64,000 nt of DNA from Planctomycetota bacterium (GCA_035384565.1 DAOOIT010000019.1:1-64000), one strand, 5' to 3'. Positions 34,659 through 43,900 are shown, counted from the stretch's first letter. Numbers and translations are program-made. Notes: a model not told the origin generated them from the sequence alone.

Positions 34659-35713
34659 GCTTCCTCCCCCTTCTCGATGATCGTGCCCGCGACGTCGTCG
34701 GCCACGAGTTCCATCTGCGTGGTGAGGCGCAGGAGCTTGGCCCGCAGGTAGTAGTAGACGACCATGGCCGGGATGCCGATGCACAGGCCCACCACGGTGG
34801 TGATCAGGGCCTGGGCGATGGCGGCGGCGAGCAGGTAGTGGCGCACCTCGCCCGAGGCGATGACGTTGAAGCCCATGACCATGCCGGTCACGGTGCCGAG
34901 GAGGCCCAGCATGGGGCAGATGGTGCCGATGTTGGCCAGGTAGCCGATCTTCTGGTGCATGTGGGCCACCTCGCGCGAGCCGGCCGCGGCGATGGCCTCG
35001 CGGACCTTCTCGGGCGCGTCCTTGACCTTCCGCAGGCCGGCCAGCACCACGCGGGCGAAGGCCGAGCCCGACCTCTCGCAGGCGCCGGCCGCGCCGCGCA
35101 GGTCGCCCTGCGACAGGTGGGTGCCCAGGGCGTCCATGAAGCCTTGCGGCAGCACCTGCGAGGCGCGCAGCACGAGGAGGCAGTGGACCGCCCAGGCCAC
35201 CGTGAAGAAGGAGATGGCGAGAAGCGGGTACATGACCAGGCCGCCGAGGCGGAACCACTCGACGCACACGCGCCAGTCGTGCCGCAGGTTCGCCATCAAG
35301 GCGCCGAAGCCGCCGCCGCCCTCCTTCGGCCGGAAGTAGGCCGCGGCGGCCAGCGTGGCCGTCTCCCCGTCGGGGTTCTTCACGGTCACCGAGGCCGAGC
35401 CGGGCTGGGTGGTGGCGGGCAGGCGGGCCTTGAGGCGCTCGGGGGCCGGCACGCGCACCTCAAGGGCCTTGAGGTCGTTGACGAACACCTGCACGTTCGC
35501 CTCGTCCTCGCTGAAGCCGCGGCCGTAGACGACGATCCAGGCCTCCTTGCCCGCCACCGGCGTGGCCGGCTCCACGTAGGCGATCGCGAGCCGTTCGGCC
35601 GGCTCGGCTCGCGCGGGCGCGGCCCCCGCGTCGCAATGCCGGCTGCCCAAGAGGCCGAGGAACACCGCCGCGGCCGCCAGGCCGGCGGCCCCCATCCTGG
35701 CAAGACTTCTCAC
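34655..35713 (-). CDS. ExbB/TolQ-family proton channel with N-terminal IPT/TIG-like domain
   Basis: A 352-residue protein. Residues 1-26 are a signal or anchor segment. Residues about 40-125 (starting IAYVEPATPVAGKEAWIVVYG and ending SASVTVKNPDGET) look like an IPT/TIG immunoglobulin-like domain, which would sit in the periplasm. From about 155 the MotA/TolQ/ExbB channel domain has three membrane segments and GYLANIGTICPMLGLLGTVTGMV-type pore residues. Classical ExbB/TolQ lacks the Ig-like domain. The GTG at 35713 has GGAGAGG upstream and follows a strong promoter. It leads the envelope cassette. Confidence 0.88.
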   Translation of the reverse strand: MRSLARMGAAGLAAAAVFLGLLGSRHCDAGAAPARAEPAERLAIAYVEPATPVAGKEAWIVVYGRGFSEDEANVQVFVNDLKALEVRVPAPERLKARLPATTQPGSASVTVKNPDGETATLAAAAYFRPKEGGGGFGALMANLRHDWRVCVEWFRLGGLVMYPLLAISFFTVAWAVHCLLVLRASQVLPQGFMDALGTHLSQGDLRGAAGACERSGSAFARVVLAGLRKVKDAPEKVREAIAAAGSREVAHMHQKIGYLANIGTICPMLGLLGTVTGMVMGFNVIASGEVRHYLLAAAIAQALITTVVGLCIGIPAMVVYYYLRAKLLRLTTQMELVADDVAGTIIEKGEEA

Positions 35714-35776
35714 GCATGCCTCTCCTGCGCTGGAAGGCTCAAACGCAAATCCTTCGCGGGATGAACAGACCGGGCG

Positions 35777-35806
35777 ATTATACCACTGGCGCGACAAGGA
35801 AGTCAA
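35777..35806 (-). promoter_or_regulatory. Strong promoter for the ExbB-ExbD-TPR-VWA cassette
   Basis: On the minus strand, TTGACT (35806-35801) and a perfect TATAAT (35782-35777) are separated by 18 bases, with an extended -10 (TGG before TATAAT). Transcription would start near 35770, giving a leader of about 57 bases. It is the only strong promoter seen for six genes. Confidence 0.8.
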
Positions 35807-35863
35807 AAAATCGCAAGCGCGCGGGCGAGAGGGCGGAAGCCGCGGCCGCGGCCCGTCCCACGG

Positions 35864-36535
35864 TCAGTCGGGCCACCCCTCCCGGCCGATGAGCCGCACG
35901 AAGACGCAGCCCCCATGGGTCTCGCGGCGCAGCGCGCCCCCGCGGCGCTCCACGACCACCAGCTCCTGGGTCCCCCGGCCGCCCGTCGGCATCACGAGCC
36001 GCCCCCCCTCCGCCAGTTGCGCCTCGAGGGACGCCGGGACGCTCGGCCCCGCCGCGGTGACGATGATGCGGTCGAACGGCGCCTCCTCGGGCCAGCCCAG
36101 CGTGCCATCGCCCACGCGGCAGTGCACGTGGGCCAGGCCAAGCTGCGCCAGGAGGGCCTGCGCGCGTCGGCTGAGGTCCGGCAGCCGTTCCACGGTGTAG
36201 ACGGCGGGGCACAGTTTCGCCAGGATCGCGGCCTGGTAGCCGGACCCGGTGCCCACCTCGAGCACGCGTTCGCTGCCGCGGAGAGCGAGCAGCTCGGTCA
36301 TGAGGGCCACCATGTAGGGCTGCGAGATGGTCTGGCCCCGGCCGATGTCAATCGGGTAGTCTTCGTAGGCCTCGGCGGCGCGCTGGGGGGGCACGAAGAA
36401 GTGGCGCGGCACCTCGCGAAAGGCCTGGAGCACCCTGGGGTCGCGGATGCCGCGGGCGCGGAGCTGCCGCTCGACCATCTGCTCGCGCTCGTCGCGGCGG
36501 GATTCGGCGTCGGGAAGCGCGTCCGTGGCTTGCAT
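35864..36535 (-). CDS. pcm: Protein-L-isoaspartate O-methyltransferase
   Basis: A 223-residue SAM-dependent repair enzyme acting on damaged aspartate/asparagine residues. RQLRARGIRDPRVLQAFREV and PRHFFVP are the typical N-terminal part, then DIGRGQTISQPYMVALM, the SAM-binding VLEVGTGSGYQAAILA, and GDGTLGWPEEAPFDRIIVTAA. Length is normal. It lies 99 bases after the lipoprotein gene on the same strand. The region between pcm and the ExbB promoter holds nothing else. Confidence 0.95.
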   Translation of the reverse strand: MQATDALPDAESRRDEREQMVERQLRARGIRDPRVLQAFREVPRHFFVPPQRAAEAYEDYPIDIGRGQTISQPYMVALMTELLALRGSERVLEVGTGSGYQAAILAKLCPAVYTVERLPDLSRRAQALLAQLGLAHVHCRVGDGTLGWPEEAPFDRIIVTAAGPSVPASLEAQLAEGGRLVMPTGGRGTQELVVVERRGGALRRETHGGCVFVRLIGREGWPD

Positions 36536-36634
36536 CCTCAGCGATTCAATGGAGAGGCCATGCCGGGCCCGCTGGTTCCTGGGAGCCCATAGGTTAGGAG
36601 CTGAATGGCGCCCTGCCCTCCCCGCGGCACGGCT

Positions 36635-37681
36635 TCAGATGCGAGCCCCCTCAAGCTGGCGCGCCAGGAAGCGCGCGCCGGCATCCTCGGGCCTGGCCTG
36701 GATGATCTCCCCGAGGCTCGCCCGAGCCTCCTCGGTGCGGCCCGCCAGCCAGTAGTGATAGGCCAGCAGCAGCCGCCCGTCGAGGTCCTCCGGCCTCTGC
36801 TTGCACCAGCCCTTGAGCAGGAGCAGGCGCTCGCCCAGCGCGTCCTCCGGCCCGCGGAGACGCCCCACCTGCTTGGCATCCAGCGCCTGGTCGCCACCCG
36901 CCGCCGCGGCCGCCCGCAGCGCGTCCGCCCCTGCGCCGTACCGACGCAGCGCCGCCCACACGCCTGCCAGCGACAGGTGCCCGATGGGATTCCCCGGGCA
37001 GGCCAGCGCCGCCCGCTGATACTCCATCAACGCCTTCTCGAAGTCCTTGCGTTGCCACTGCATGTCGCCCAGGGCCAGATACTGCGCGAAGAGCGCCTCC
37101 GCACGCGGCGGCGCCGGCGCGGCGCTCGACTTGGCCGGCGGCTCAGCCGCCGGCGCGGGCGCCGGCTGCGGGGGCACGCTCGGTTGCGTCGGGCCCGGCT
37201 GCCCCAGCGGCAGCGCAGCCCCAGGGCGGAACATGATGTAAGAGGACCGCGGCTTCGCCACAATCGTCTGACCCTGGAACTCGGCCTGCAATTCGGCCAT
37301 CAGGGCCGTCTCGGCCAGATGATCGAAGCCCACGGCACGCCAGTCATGCGGCGGCTGTGCGCCGCCGAGGGACGAGACCTCGGAGACCTCCAACTCGTTC
37401 GTCACCCGGATCTCTGCGCCATAGGCGTCCTGGTCAACCAGGAACACCCGCGCGACCGCCTTCGTGCGATACTTGGTGATCAGGTTGGCGCGCACGACCG
37501 ACGACGCCTCCACGATCCCGTGAGCGCGGTCCACGTTGGTGACCACGAAGTGCCGCGACAGCACGGCGCGGGCGGTCTCCAGAGCCCTGAGGTAAGCGGG
37601 CGGGTACGGATTCAGCGGCCGCCACAGGCCGTGGCACCCCAGGGCGACGAGGCCAAGAAGACACACCAGAGCCTTTCGCAT
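36635..37681 (-). CDS. Predicted lipoprotein with C-terminal TPRs
   Basis: A 348-residue protein with a lipoprotein signal (MRKALVCLLGLVALGC; the cysteine at 16 would be lipidated). Residues about 20-150 form an alpha/beta domain I do not recognise (VVTNVDRAHGIVEASSVVRA). A proline/alanine linker (about 160-200) leads to TPR-like helices to the end. It probably sits on a membrane facing the periplasm. GAGGAG precedes the ATG, and a near-consensus promoter lies at 37759-37787. Confidence 0.8.
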   Translation of the reverse strand: MRKALVCLLGLVALGCHGLWRPLNPYPPAYLRALETARAVLSRHFVVTNVDRAHGIVEASSVVRANLITKYRTKAVARVFLVDQDAYGAEIRVTNELEVSEVSSLGGAQPPHDWRAVGFDHLAETALMAELQAEFQGQTIVAKPRSSYIMFRPGAALPLGQPGPTQPSVPPQPAPAPAAEPPAKSSAAPAPPRAEALFAQYLALGDMQWQRKDFEKALMEYQRAALACPGNPIGHLSLAGVWAALRRYGAGADALRAAAAAGGDQALDAKQVGRLRGPEDALGERLLLLKGWCKQRPEDLDGRLLLAYHYWLAGRTEEARASLGEIIQARPEDAGARFLARQLEGARI

Positions 37682-37758
37682 GGCCGGCGCTCCTCAAGAG
37701 ACACGGCGCAAAGCCCCCTGGGCAGGACGCGCAGCCGCACTCTCCTGCCCTCGCCGGA

Positions 37759-37787
37759 ATTATAGCATCGCGATCCACGGGAGTCAA
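37759..37787 (-). promoter_or_regulatory. Near-consensus promoter for the lipoprotein gene
   Basis: On the minus strand, TTGACT (37787-37782) and perfect TATAAT (37764-37759) are separated by 17 bases. Transcription would start near 37752, with a 70-base leader. From here to 37956 there is no gene I can support. Confidence 0.8.
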
Positions 37788-37956
37788 TGCACCCAGCACC
37801 GTCCACGGGCCGTGGCGGTCGCCGAACCCCTGACGTGCGCGGCGAGGCTGTCGGCACGCTCCGGCCCGTGGCCGGACCAGGCCGGAGGCCAGCGCATGTT
37901 CGCTCAGGCCCACCAGACCGGAGGAGGTGCACACGGCGCCCGGGCGGGCTCGCCCT

Positions 37957-38052
37957 CTAGCGCAGCTTCTTCTTGTGACGATCCGCGCGCCGACGCTTGT
38001 CGCGCTTGTGTTTGGCGATCTTGCGGCGGCGGCGTTTCCTTCCACAAGGCAC
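37957..38052 (-). CDS. AURKAIP1/COX24-type small basic protein
   Basis: A 31-residue protein, more than half lysine and arginine, starting M-P-C-G-R-K-R-R-R-R-K and continuing with IAKHKRDKRRRADRHKKK. This pattern is that of bacterial AURKAIP1/COX24-domain proteins, small ribosome-associated proteins related to bS22; the MPCG start is one I know from planctomycete versions. GTG at 38052 follows TTGGAG eight bases upstream. It lies 55 bases after another small gene and shares its promoter. It is short enough to be missed by standard gene callers. Confidence 0.82.
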   Translation of the reverse strand: MPCGRKRRRRKIAKHKRDKRRRADRHKKKLR

Positions 38053-38107
38053 GGCGGGAACTCCAAGGCGGGGGAAGCACGGCCTCAGCCGCGCGGGAGC
38101 AGCTCGA

Positions 38108-38281
38108 TCACTCCTCCTCGCTGCGGTCGCGCAGGTCGCGCGCCAGCAGCGCCTCGTCCGTCAGGTCGAAATCCTCGTTCCAGTCGTCGAAGAACTCGAA
38201 CTCCACCTTGCTGCGAGGCTCGAGGATCAGTTTCCGGTGTCGCTCGCGGATCAATTGGAGCCGATCCAGTTTGTGAGACAT
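38108..38281 (-). CDS. Small acidic protein, unknown
   Basis: A 57-residue protein: a basic N-terminus (MSHKLDRLQLIRERHRKLI) followed by an acidic half (EFEFFDDWNEDFDLTDEALL) ending in RDRSEEE. I recognise no family. The ATG has AGGAG nine bases upstream, and a TTGACA-17-TAAAAT promoter precedes it, so it is probably real. It lies immediately before the COX24-type ribosomal gene, in the same transcript. Its charge opposite to that neighbour suggests, but does not show, that the two interact. Confidence 0.75.
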   Translation of the reverse strand: MSHKLDRLQLIRERHRKLILEPRSKVEFEFFDDWNEDFDLTDEALLARDLRDRSEEE

Positions 38282-38366
38282 CTAAGCATTCTCCTGCATC
38301 GAACAGCAGCCAACCATTGAACTACTCGCAATCCCATGGCCATAAGGAATTGGTACGTAGACCCGT

Positions 38367-38395
38367 ATTTTATGATCGGTAACTGCTTCTGTCAA
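38367..38395 (-). promoter_or_regulatory. Strong promoter for the two small genes
   Basis: On the minus strand, perfect TTGACA (38395-38390) and TAAAAT (38372-38367) are separated by 17 bases in an A+T-rich island. It points at the 57-residue gene and the COX24-type gene. It is back to back with the promoter at 38414. Confidence 0.82.
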
Positions 38396-38413
38396 GCAAA
38401 TTTTCCGCCCCAT

Positions 38414-38442
38414 TTGACAAAATTCTCTCGAGCCGTTACGAT
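38414..38442 (+). promoter_or_regulatory. Strong promoter for the sugar isomerase-epimerase pair
   Basis: Perfect TTGACA (38414-38419) and TACGAT (38437-38442) are separated by 17 bases. Transcription would start near 38449, 37 bases before the ATG at 38486. Only 18 bases separate its -35 box from that of the divergent promoter, so a regulator bound between them could affect both. Confidence 0.75.
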
Positions 38443-38485
38443 GCCTCCCGCGACCGGCCCCTACCCTGTCAAGGAGGACGACGCG

Positions 38486-39334
38486 ATGATCCGCTTCGGC
38501 GGCCCCCTCTTCGGCGTAGATGCCGCAAACCCCGATGCCGTGGCCGCAGCCTGTCGGAGCCTGGGTTACGGCGCCATCTACTGCCCCGACCTCAATCCCG
38601 ATGATGAGCAGGGCTGCCGCCAGTACGGCGTCGCCATTGCACGCCATGGCCTCATGGTCGCAGAAGCCGGCGTCTGGATCCGCCTCGCCGGCCCGAACCC
38701 CGAGGAGACGCGGGCAAACGTCGAGCGCGCCATCCGCCGCCTCCGCGTGGCCGACCTCGTGGGCGCCCAATGCTGTGTAGACATCGCAGGCTCCTTCCAC
38801 CCCGAGAGCTGGCACGGGGCACATCCCGACAACGTGACCGAGGAGATGTTCGAGGCCGCGGTCGTCATCGCCCGAGCTATCATTGACGCCGTGCGCCCCC
38901 GCCGCGCCAGGTTCACCTACGAGATGATGCAGTGGACCCTCCCCGACAGCGCCGACGCCTATCTCGACCTCATCAAGGCCATAGACCGCAAGGAGTTCGG
39001 CGTCCACCTCGACCCCGTCAACCTGATCAACTCCCCCCGCCGCTTCTACGACACCGCCGCCGTCATCCGCGACTGCTTCGCCAAGCTCGGCCCCCACATC
39101 GCCGCCTGCCACGCCAAGGACGTGGCCATGAACCTCACCGACGCCATCGTCCACCTCACCGAAACCCCCATCGGCACCGGCCGCCTCGACTATCGCACCT
39201 ACCTCGAGTGCCTCGACTCCCTCGGTCGCGACGTCCCGCTGATGATGGAACACCTGCGGACCGCCGAGGAGTACAGTTCAGCGGCAAGCCATATCCGTCG
39301 TGTAGCCAATGATTTGCAGATCAGCCTCGGCTGA
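38486..39334 (+). CDS. Xylose-isomerase-like TIM-barrel sugar (phosphate) isomerase/epimerase
   Basis: A 282-residue AP-endonuclease-2/xylose-isomerase-type barrel. Metal-ligand candidates are the glutamate in FTYEMMQWTLP, the aspartate/histidine in FGVHLDPVN, the histidine in AACHAKD and the glutamate in MMEHLRTAEEY. Members isomerise or epimerise sugars or inositols; the substrate is not evident. The ATG has AAGGAGG eight bases upstream and a strong promoter. The AGE-family epimerase gene follows by 23 bases, so the two probably act on the same sugar. Confidence 0.85.
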   Translation: MIRFGGPLFGVDAANPDAVAAACRSLGYGAIYCPDLNPDDEQGCRQYGVAIARHGLMVAEAGVWIRLAGPNPEETRANVERAIRRLRVADLVGAQCCVDIAGSFHPESWHGAHPDNVTEEMFEAAVVIARAIIDAVRPRRARFTYEMMQWTLPDSADAYLDLIKAIDRKEFGVHLDPVNLINSPRRFYDTAAVIRDCFAKLGPHIAACHAKDVAMNLTDAIVHLTETPIGTGRLDYRTYLECLDSLGRDVPLMMEHLRTAEEYSSAASHIRRVANDLQISLG

Positions 39335-39357
39335 TCCCCTGCGGAAAGGAGACTGCC

Positions 39358-40638
39358 GTGCCCCACGCCGACGTCCCAAGGGAGCAGGTGGCCGCAACCA
39401 TCGAACAGATGGAGACTTATCTCACAACGAAGCTTCTCCCATTCTGGATCGAGAACGCCGTTGACCGCCAGTACGGCGGCTTCCTCACCTACTTCGACCG
39501 CAACGGCAAACCCACCGGCGAAACCACCAAGACCCTCCTCTGCCAGGAGCGAATGGTCTACTCCCTGTCTCACGCCCACCGCTGCGGCTACGGCGCCGGC
39601 CGCTGCCTCGAACTCGCCCGCCAGGGCCTCCAGTTCATGGTCGACACCTACTGGGACCGCGAGCACGGCGGCTGGTTCTGGATCGCCGACCGCCAAGGCC
39701 GCATCCTCGACGATTCCAAGATCATGTACGGCCAGAACTTCGGAATCTACGCCCCCGCCGAGTTCGCCCTCGCCGGCGGCGGCGACCTGGGCCGCGAATA
39801 CGCTTTGAAAACCTTCGCCGCCATCCAAGTGGGCGCCACCGACACCCTCCACGGCGGCTACTACGAGATGCTCCACCGCGACTGGTCGCCCAAGCCCGGC
39901 GGCGCCTACGGCGGCGACCGCAAGAGCCTCGACATCCACATGCACATGATGGAGGCCCTCACAAACCTCAACGACCTCACCCGTAACCCATTGCACGAGC
40001 GGAAGTTACGCGACGTCATCGCCATCCTCCTCACCCGCATGCTCGACCCCAGGACAGGCTGTGGCATCGCACAGTTCGCCCTCGACTTCACGCCCCTCGA
40101 GGCCATCATGTTCCGCAACGTGTGGGGCTCCGACCGCGACAACGCCGGCGCCCCCCGCCCCCTCAACAACACCTCGTTCGGCCACAATGTCGAACTCGCC
40201 TGGCTCCTCAAGTGGGCCGTCGAGGTCCTCGGCGACCCCTTCGACCCCTACCTCCCCGCCATCCGCAAGATATACGAACACACCGAGCGATTCGGCATAG
40301 ATCACGAATACGGCGGGGTTTACGTCGAAGGCCCGATGGACGGCCCGGCCCGCGACCTCCAGAAGGAGTTCTGGCAGCAGGCCGAGACCCTGGTCGGGAT
40401 GCTCGACGCTTGCCTCCTCTTCGGCGAGCGCAAGTACTGGACGGCGTTCGACATGACCTGGAAGTTCCTCTGGAACCACGGCATCAACCACGACGTGGGC
40501 GAATGGTACGCCCTACTCGACCGCGACGGCACGGTCATCTGGGACTACCTTGGCCACGCCTGGAAGATAAGCTACCACACCGTGCGTTCCGTCATCGAAA
40601 GCATCCGCCGCCTCCGCCTCCTCCTCGACCGGGCGTGA
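39358..40638 (+). CDS. AGE-family (acylglucosamine/cellobiose 2-) epimerase
   Basis: A 426-residue (alpha/alpha)6-barrel protein of the N-acylglucosamine 2-epimerase superfamily. Conserved features include the arginine-containing CQERMVYSLSHAHRCG, GGWFWIADRQGRILDDSK, the histidines in LDIHMHMMEALTNL, FGHNVELAWLL and the C-terminal HAWKISYHTVR. It resembles cellobiose/mannobiose 2-epimerases more than renin-binding-type enzymes, so epimerisation of a reducing-end glucose or mannose unit is likely. GTG start with GGAAAGGAG upstream. Coupled to the TIM-barrel gene before it. Confidence 0.88.
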   Translation: MPHADVPREQVAATIEQMETYLTTKLLPFWIENAVDRQYGGFLTYFDRNGKPTGETTKTLLCQERMVYSLSHAHRCGYGAGRCLELARQGLQFMVDTYWDREHGGWFWIADRQGRILDDSKIMYGQNFGIYAPAEFALAGGGDLGREYALKTFAAIQVGATDTLHGGYYEMLHRDWSPKPGGAYGGDRKSLDIHMHMMEALTNLNDLTRNPLHERKLRDVIAILLTRMLDPRTGCGIAQFALDFTPLEAIMFRNVWGSDRDNAGAPRPLNNTSFGHNVELAWLLKWAVEVLGDPFDPYLPAIRKIYEHTERFGIDHEYGGVYVEGPMDGPARDLQKEFWQQAETLVGMLDACLLFGERKYWTAFDMTWKFLWNHGINHDVGEWYALLDRDGTVIWDYLGHAWKISYHTVRSVIESIRRLRLLLDRA

Positions 40639-40959
40639 GGCCGTGGCCCACGGCTCCCTGCCTTGCGCCCTGCCCTTCTTCGGGCAGGCGCTTTGGCCGT
40701 CCTGGCCGCCCTGCGGTGTCTGCCGCCATACTCGCTCATCTCCCCCTGCTTCAAGGAGTGAGCAAGTATGGCGCTTTGGCGATCCGGCAGGCTTTACGGC
40801 CTCCGCCACCATACTTGCTCAATTCCCTCCCCCTCAGCTTTGAGCAAGTATGGCGCCGTAGCAAATCGGTTACGCCTGCGGCCAGGGGCCGGGCGAGGCA
40901 TCTGCCTTTGATCCCACTCTGGCCCGTGTGTCCCGTCAGTCCCTTCTGCCCCCTGCCCA
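40639..40959. other. Gene-free convergent spacer
   Basis: No credible gene lies here between two convergent genes. The main content is a set of alternating inverted repeats described separately; the rest is G+C-rich spacer. Confidence 0.6.
40725..40853. repeat. Four alternating copies of TGAGCAAGTATGGC forming two hairpins
   Basis: Copies lie at 40725-40738 (inverted, one or two changes), 40759-40772 (direct), 40809-40822 (inverted) and 40840-40853 (direct). Neighbouring copies pair, giving one hairpin with a 20-base loop and one with a 17-base loop whose stem TTGAGCAAGTATGG is perfect. The array lies between convergent genes and could act as a bidirectional terminator or be a small mobile repeat that has duplicated. 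Confidence 0.8.
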
Positions 40960-43900
40960 TCAGCGCAGGGCGGCGCGGCGGGCCGAGGGGTCGAGGAGCT
41001 TGGCGATGAAGGCGGCCATGGCCTCGACGGGGAAGAGGGAGGTCAGCTCGGTCTTGACGTACAGGCCGCGGCCGACGGGCTTGAGGATGAGGGCGGCCTT
41101 GCCGCTGTCGCCCAGGATGCGATAAGGGGCGGTGAAGCCGTCGAACATGATTCTCCCGCTGCTGTAGCTGACGATCCCCTTGTCGGGCAGGCCCAGCTTG
41201 GCGGCCACCGCGCTGCGGGTGTTCATCTCGCCCATCGAGGGGGGCTTCTCGAGCGTGTCGCGGATCCAGATGCGGGCGGCGCCCGTCGAGTGGTGCCCCG
41301 CGTAGCCGATGCCGCCGCTCGACCCCTCGGGCTCCCCGATGCGGAAGACCGTGGGGCTCTTCGTCACATACTTGCCCGGCAGCGTGAGAAACACGTCTAT
41401 CCAGCCATTCTCCTTGGGGTCAATGGGCTGCGGCACCCAGATGGTCTGGATGGGCTTCCAGGTCCTCCCGTCGTCCTCCGTAACCTGGAGTGTGAACCCT
41501 TTCTTGGGCATGGGCCAGGTGCGGATGCGGATGAGGTGGTCCTTGCCGGGTGTGGCCTTCATCTCGTATTGCATGCAGCCGTGAGGCTGTTCCTGGGTGC
41601 CCCAGATGAGCGGGCGATCGGTGATCATGGCCCCGCTGGCGACGAGTGGGAGCTTCTTCGGGCCGGCCTCGTCGAGTTCGGGCACGCTCGCCGGCTCCGT
41701 GGCGCCGGGGGCGAGGGTGAGGTAAGGCATGGTGTAGGTGCCCGCCCAGTAGCCGGACCACTTGCCGCAGGCCTCGGCCTGCTTCTCGTCGAGCCAGTAG
41801 AACTGGCGGTCGAGCTTCTCGTCGGGGGCGTCCATCGCCAGGATGTCGGCGCCGCGAGCATAGTCCACGCTGAACGTCGCGGGGGCAAGGGTCTTGGCGA
41901 GCCATTTGGAGGAGGCGTTGCGGCTGCTGGTCTCAAGCACGACTCCGCCGCGGGAGAGGAACCTGCCGACGGCCTCGTCGAAGCGCGGGTCGTGCCAGAA
42001 GGTGTCCTTTCGCGGCCCGGCCATCGAGCCGTCGTCGAGGATCAGCAGGTCGGTGCGGCGGCCGAAGCGGGTGAGGAGCGCGGCCTCGAAGGTCGCGGGG
42101 TCGGTGGGCAGCGTGGCGTCGAGGCAGAGGACCTTGTGCTTCTCGGCCAACAGGTCGCGCAGCAGCTTCTTCTCCTTCTGGGGGCGGAGGGCGGTGAAGA
42201 CCACGATGTCGCTCTTCTCGAAGCTCGGCCTGGGCGGGTCGAAGGGCTTGAGGGCAACCGTCGCCGGTTTCGTGGATAGCGGATCGTAGTCAACCTGAAC
42301 ATCCAGCTCTTTGCCAGATGGCACTCGGAGCTCGATCGTTGCCAGTGCCTGCGAGAAGACCTTCGAGACCTTCGCCCTGACCTCCTTGTTGTCCACGCGC
42401 ACGCGTCGGATGCGGGCCGACGGGATGAGGGCATTGAGGGTGACGGTGACGTCATCGGGGCTGTGGCTGGCGAGCAGGTAGCCGCGTGCGCGCTCAGGGG
42501 CGGGGTGCTTCTTGCACCAGTCTGCCACCGTCAGGTCGAAAGCGCCTCGCCCCATTGGAAGACGGCGCAAAGTCATGTCGCCGCAGAGGAACGGGGGGCC
42601 GCTGATCAGTCTGGGGGTCAGAGAGAAGCGCTTGTTGGGGGCGTCGGGCTCGAAGCCGCTGAGGTAGTAGAGCGCGGCGTCGAGGTTGATGCCGGCCTCC
42701 CAGGGGCGGATGCGGTTGGCGCGGTACATCGTGCGGAAGTCCGCCCCGGGGGCCATCCACTCGCTGAACTCCGTGGTGTCGCCCGCGATCATCAGCAGGG
42801 CGTGGAAGGCTTTCTCCGCCCACGGGTGGTTGATGGCGGCGAGGGTGTGGAGGCACTGGCCCTGGAGCATGCCGACCGTGACGTCGTAGCCGACGATGGG
42901 GTTGAAGACGCCCGACTCCTCGGCCAGGTACTCGGTCATCCGCAAGGCGTTGGAGATGGCCTTGGGGTCAGAAGGCTTGGCGTAGCCGCTCCACACGACA
43001 TTGGCCTGGATATTGCCCATCGGGTAGCGGTTGAGCTGGCCTGGGAAGAGGACGCTTTCGCCCTGGGCGTACATGCCGAGGTCGGGCATCCAGTAGTAGC
43101 GTTCGGTGGCTTCGCGGATTTTCGCGGTGACTTCGGCGATCTGGGCGGCCTCATCCTTCTTGCCGAGGGCGTTTGCCATTTCCACGAGGGCGTCGCCCGC
43201 GGCGGCGAGTTCGAAGGAGGAGTCGGCGGAGGTGATGTTGCCGCCGGGGTAGCTGTTCTGCTGGAGGTCGTAGCGGTTGGGCCAGAGGGCTTCGCCGCCG
43301 GAGTAGATGTAGGTTTCGTCGCCGTGGAAGGGGATGCGGAAGTCGGGGCGGAAGACCTTGTCGGTGGGGTTGTCGAACTGGCCGGTGAAGCAGCGCTTGA
43401 GGTAGCCCCAGTGGTCGGCGATGGTCCTGGTGTCGCCGGTGGAGCGGAAGTACCAGTGGTGCTTGAGGATGATCCAGCTCGGGACCTCGCAGTTGGCGTG
43501 GCGGTCGGCGTAGGACATGGTGATCTGCGACCAGTCGTCCACCGGGGGCCATGGCTTGTGAATATCCACATCCATCGGGAGCCAGTTGAGGATCTTGCGG
43601 CAGGCGATGGAGGCGAGGTAATGGTAGTCGAGCACGCGTTTGGCATTGTCGAAGCGGCCGGTGCGGAGGAAGCTCTTGACGGGGCCACAGGCGTCGCGGA
43701 TCCACTGGTCGGAGAAGAACCACATGGGGCCGACGGCGCCCGTGCGCTCGAATTGCTGCACTTGCACCGACATCTTCACGTCGTCAATGAAGTCGGCCAC
43801 GCGCTGGCCCCAGGGGCTGGGGGCCTCAAGGTGGGTCGTCGTCGCGTTGTAGTCGCGCCAGTACTTGATTGTGTCCTCAAGGAGGCCGTAGCCGCGCTCC

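Noticed and set aside
38336..38485. Longer N-terminus for the TIM-barrel isomerase-like protein
   Set aside because: It would include both divergent promoters; ATG at 38486 has a strong ribosome site and fits the family start.
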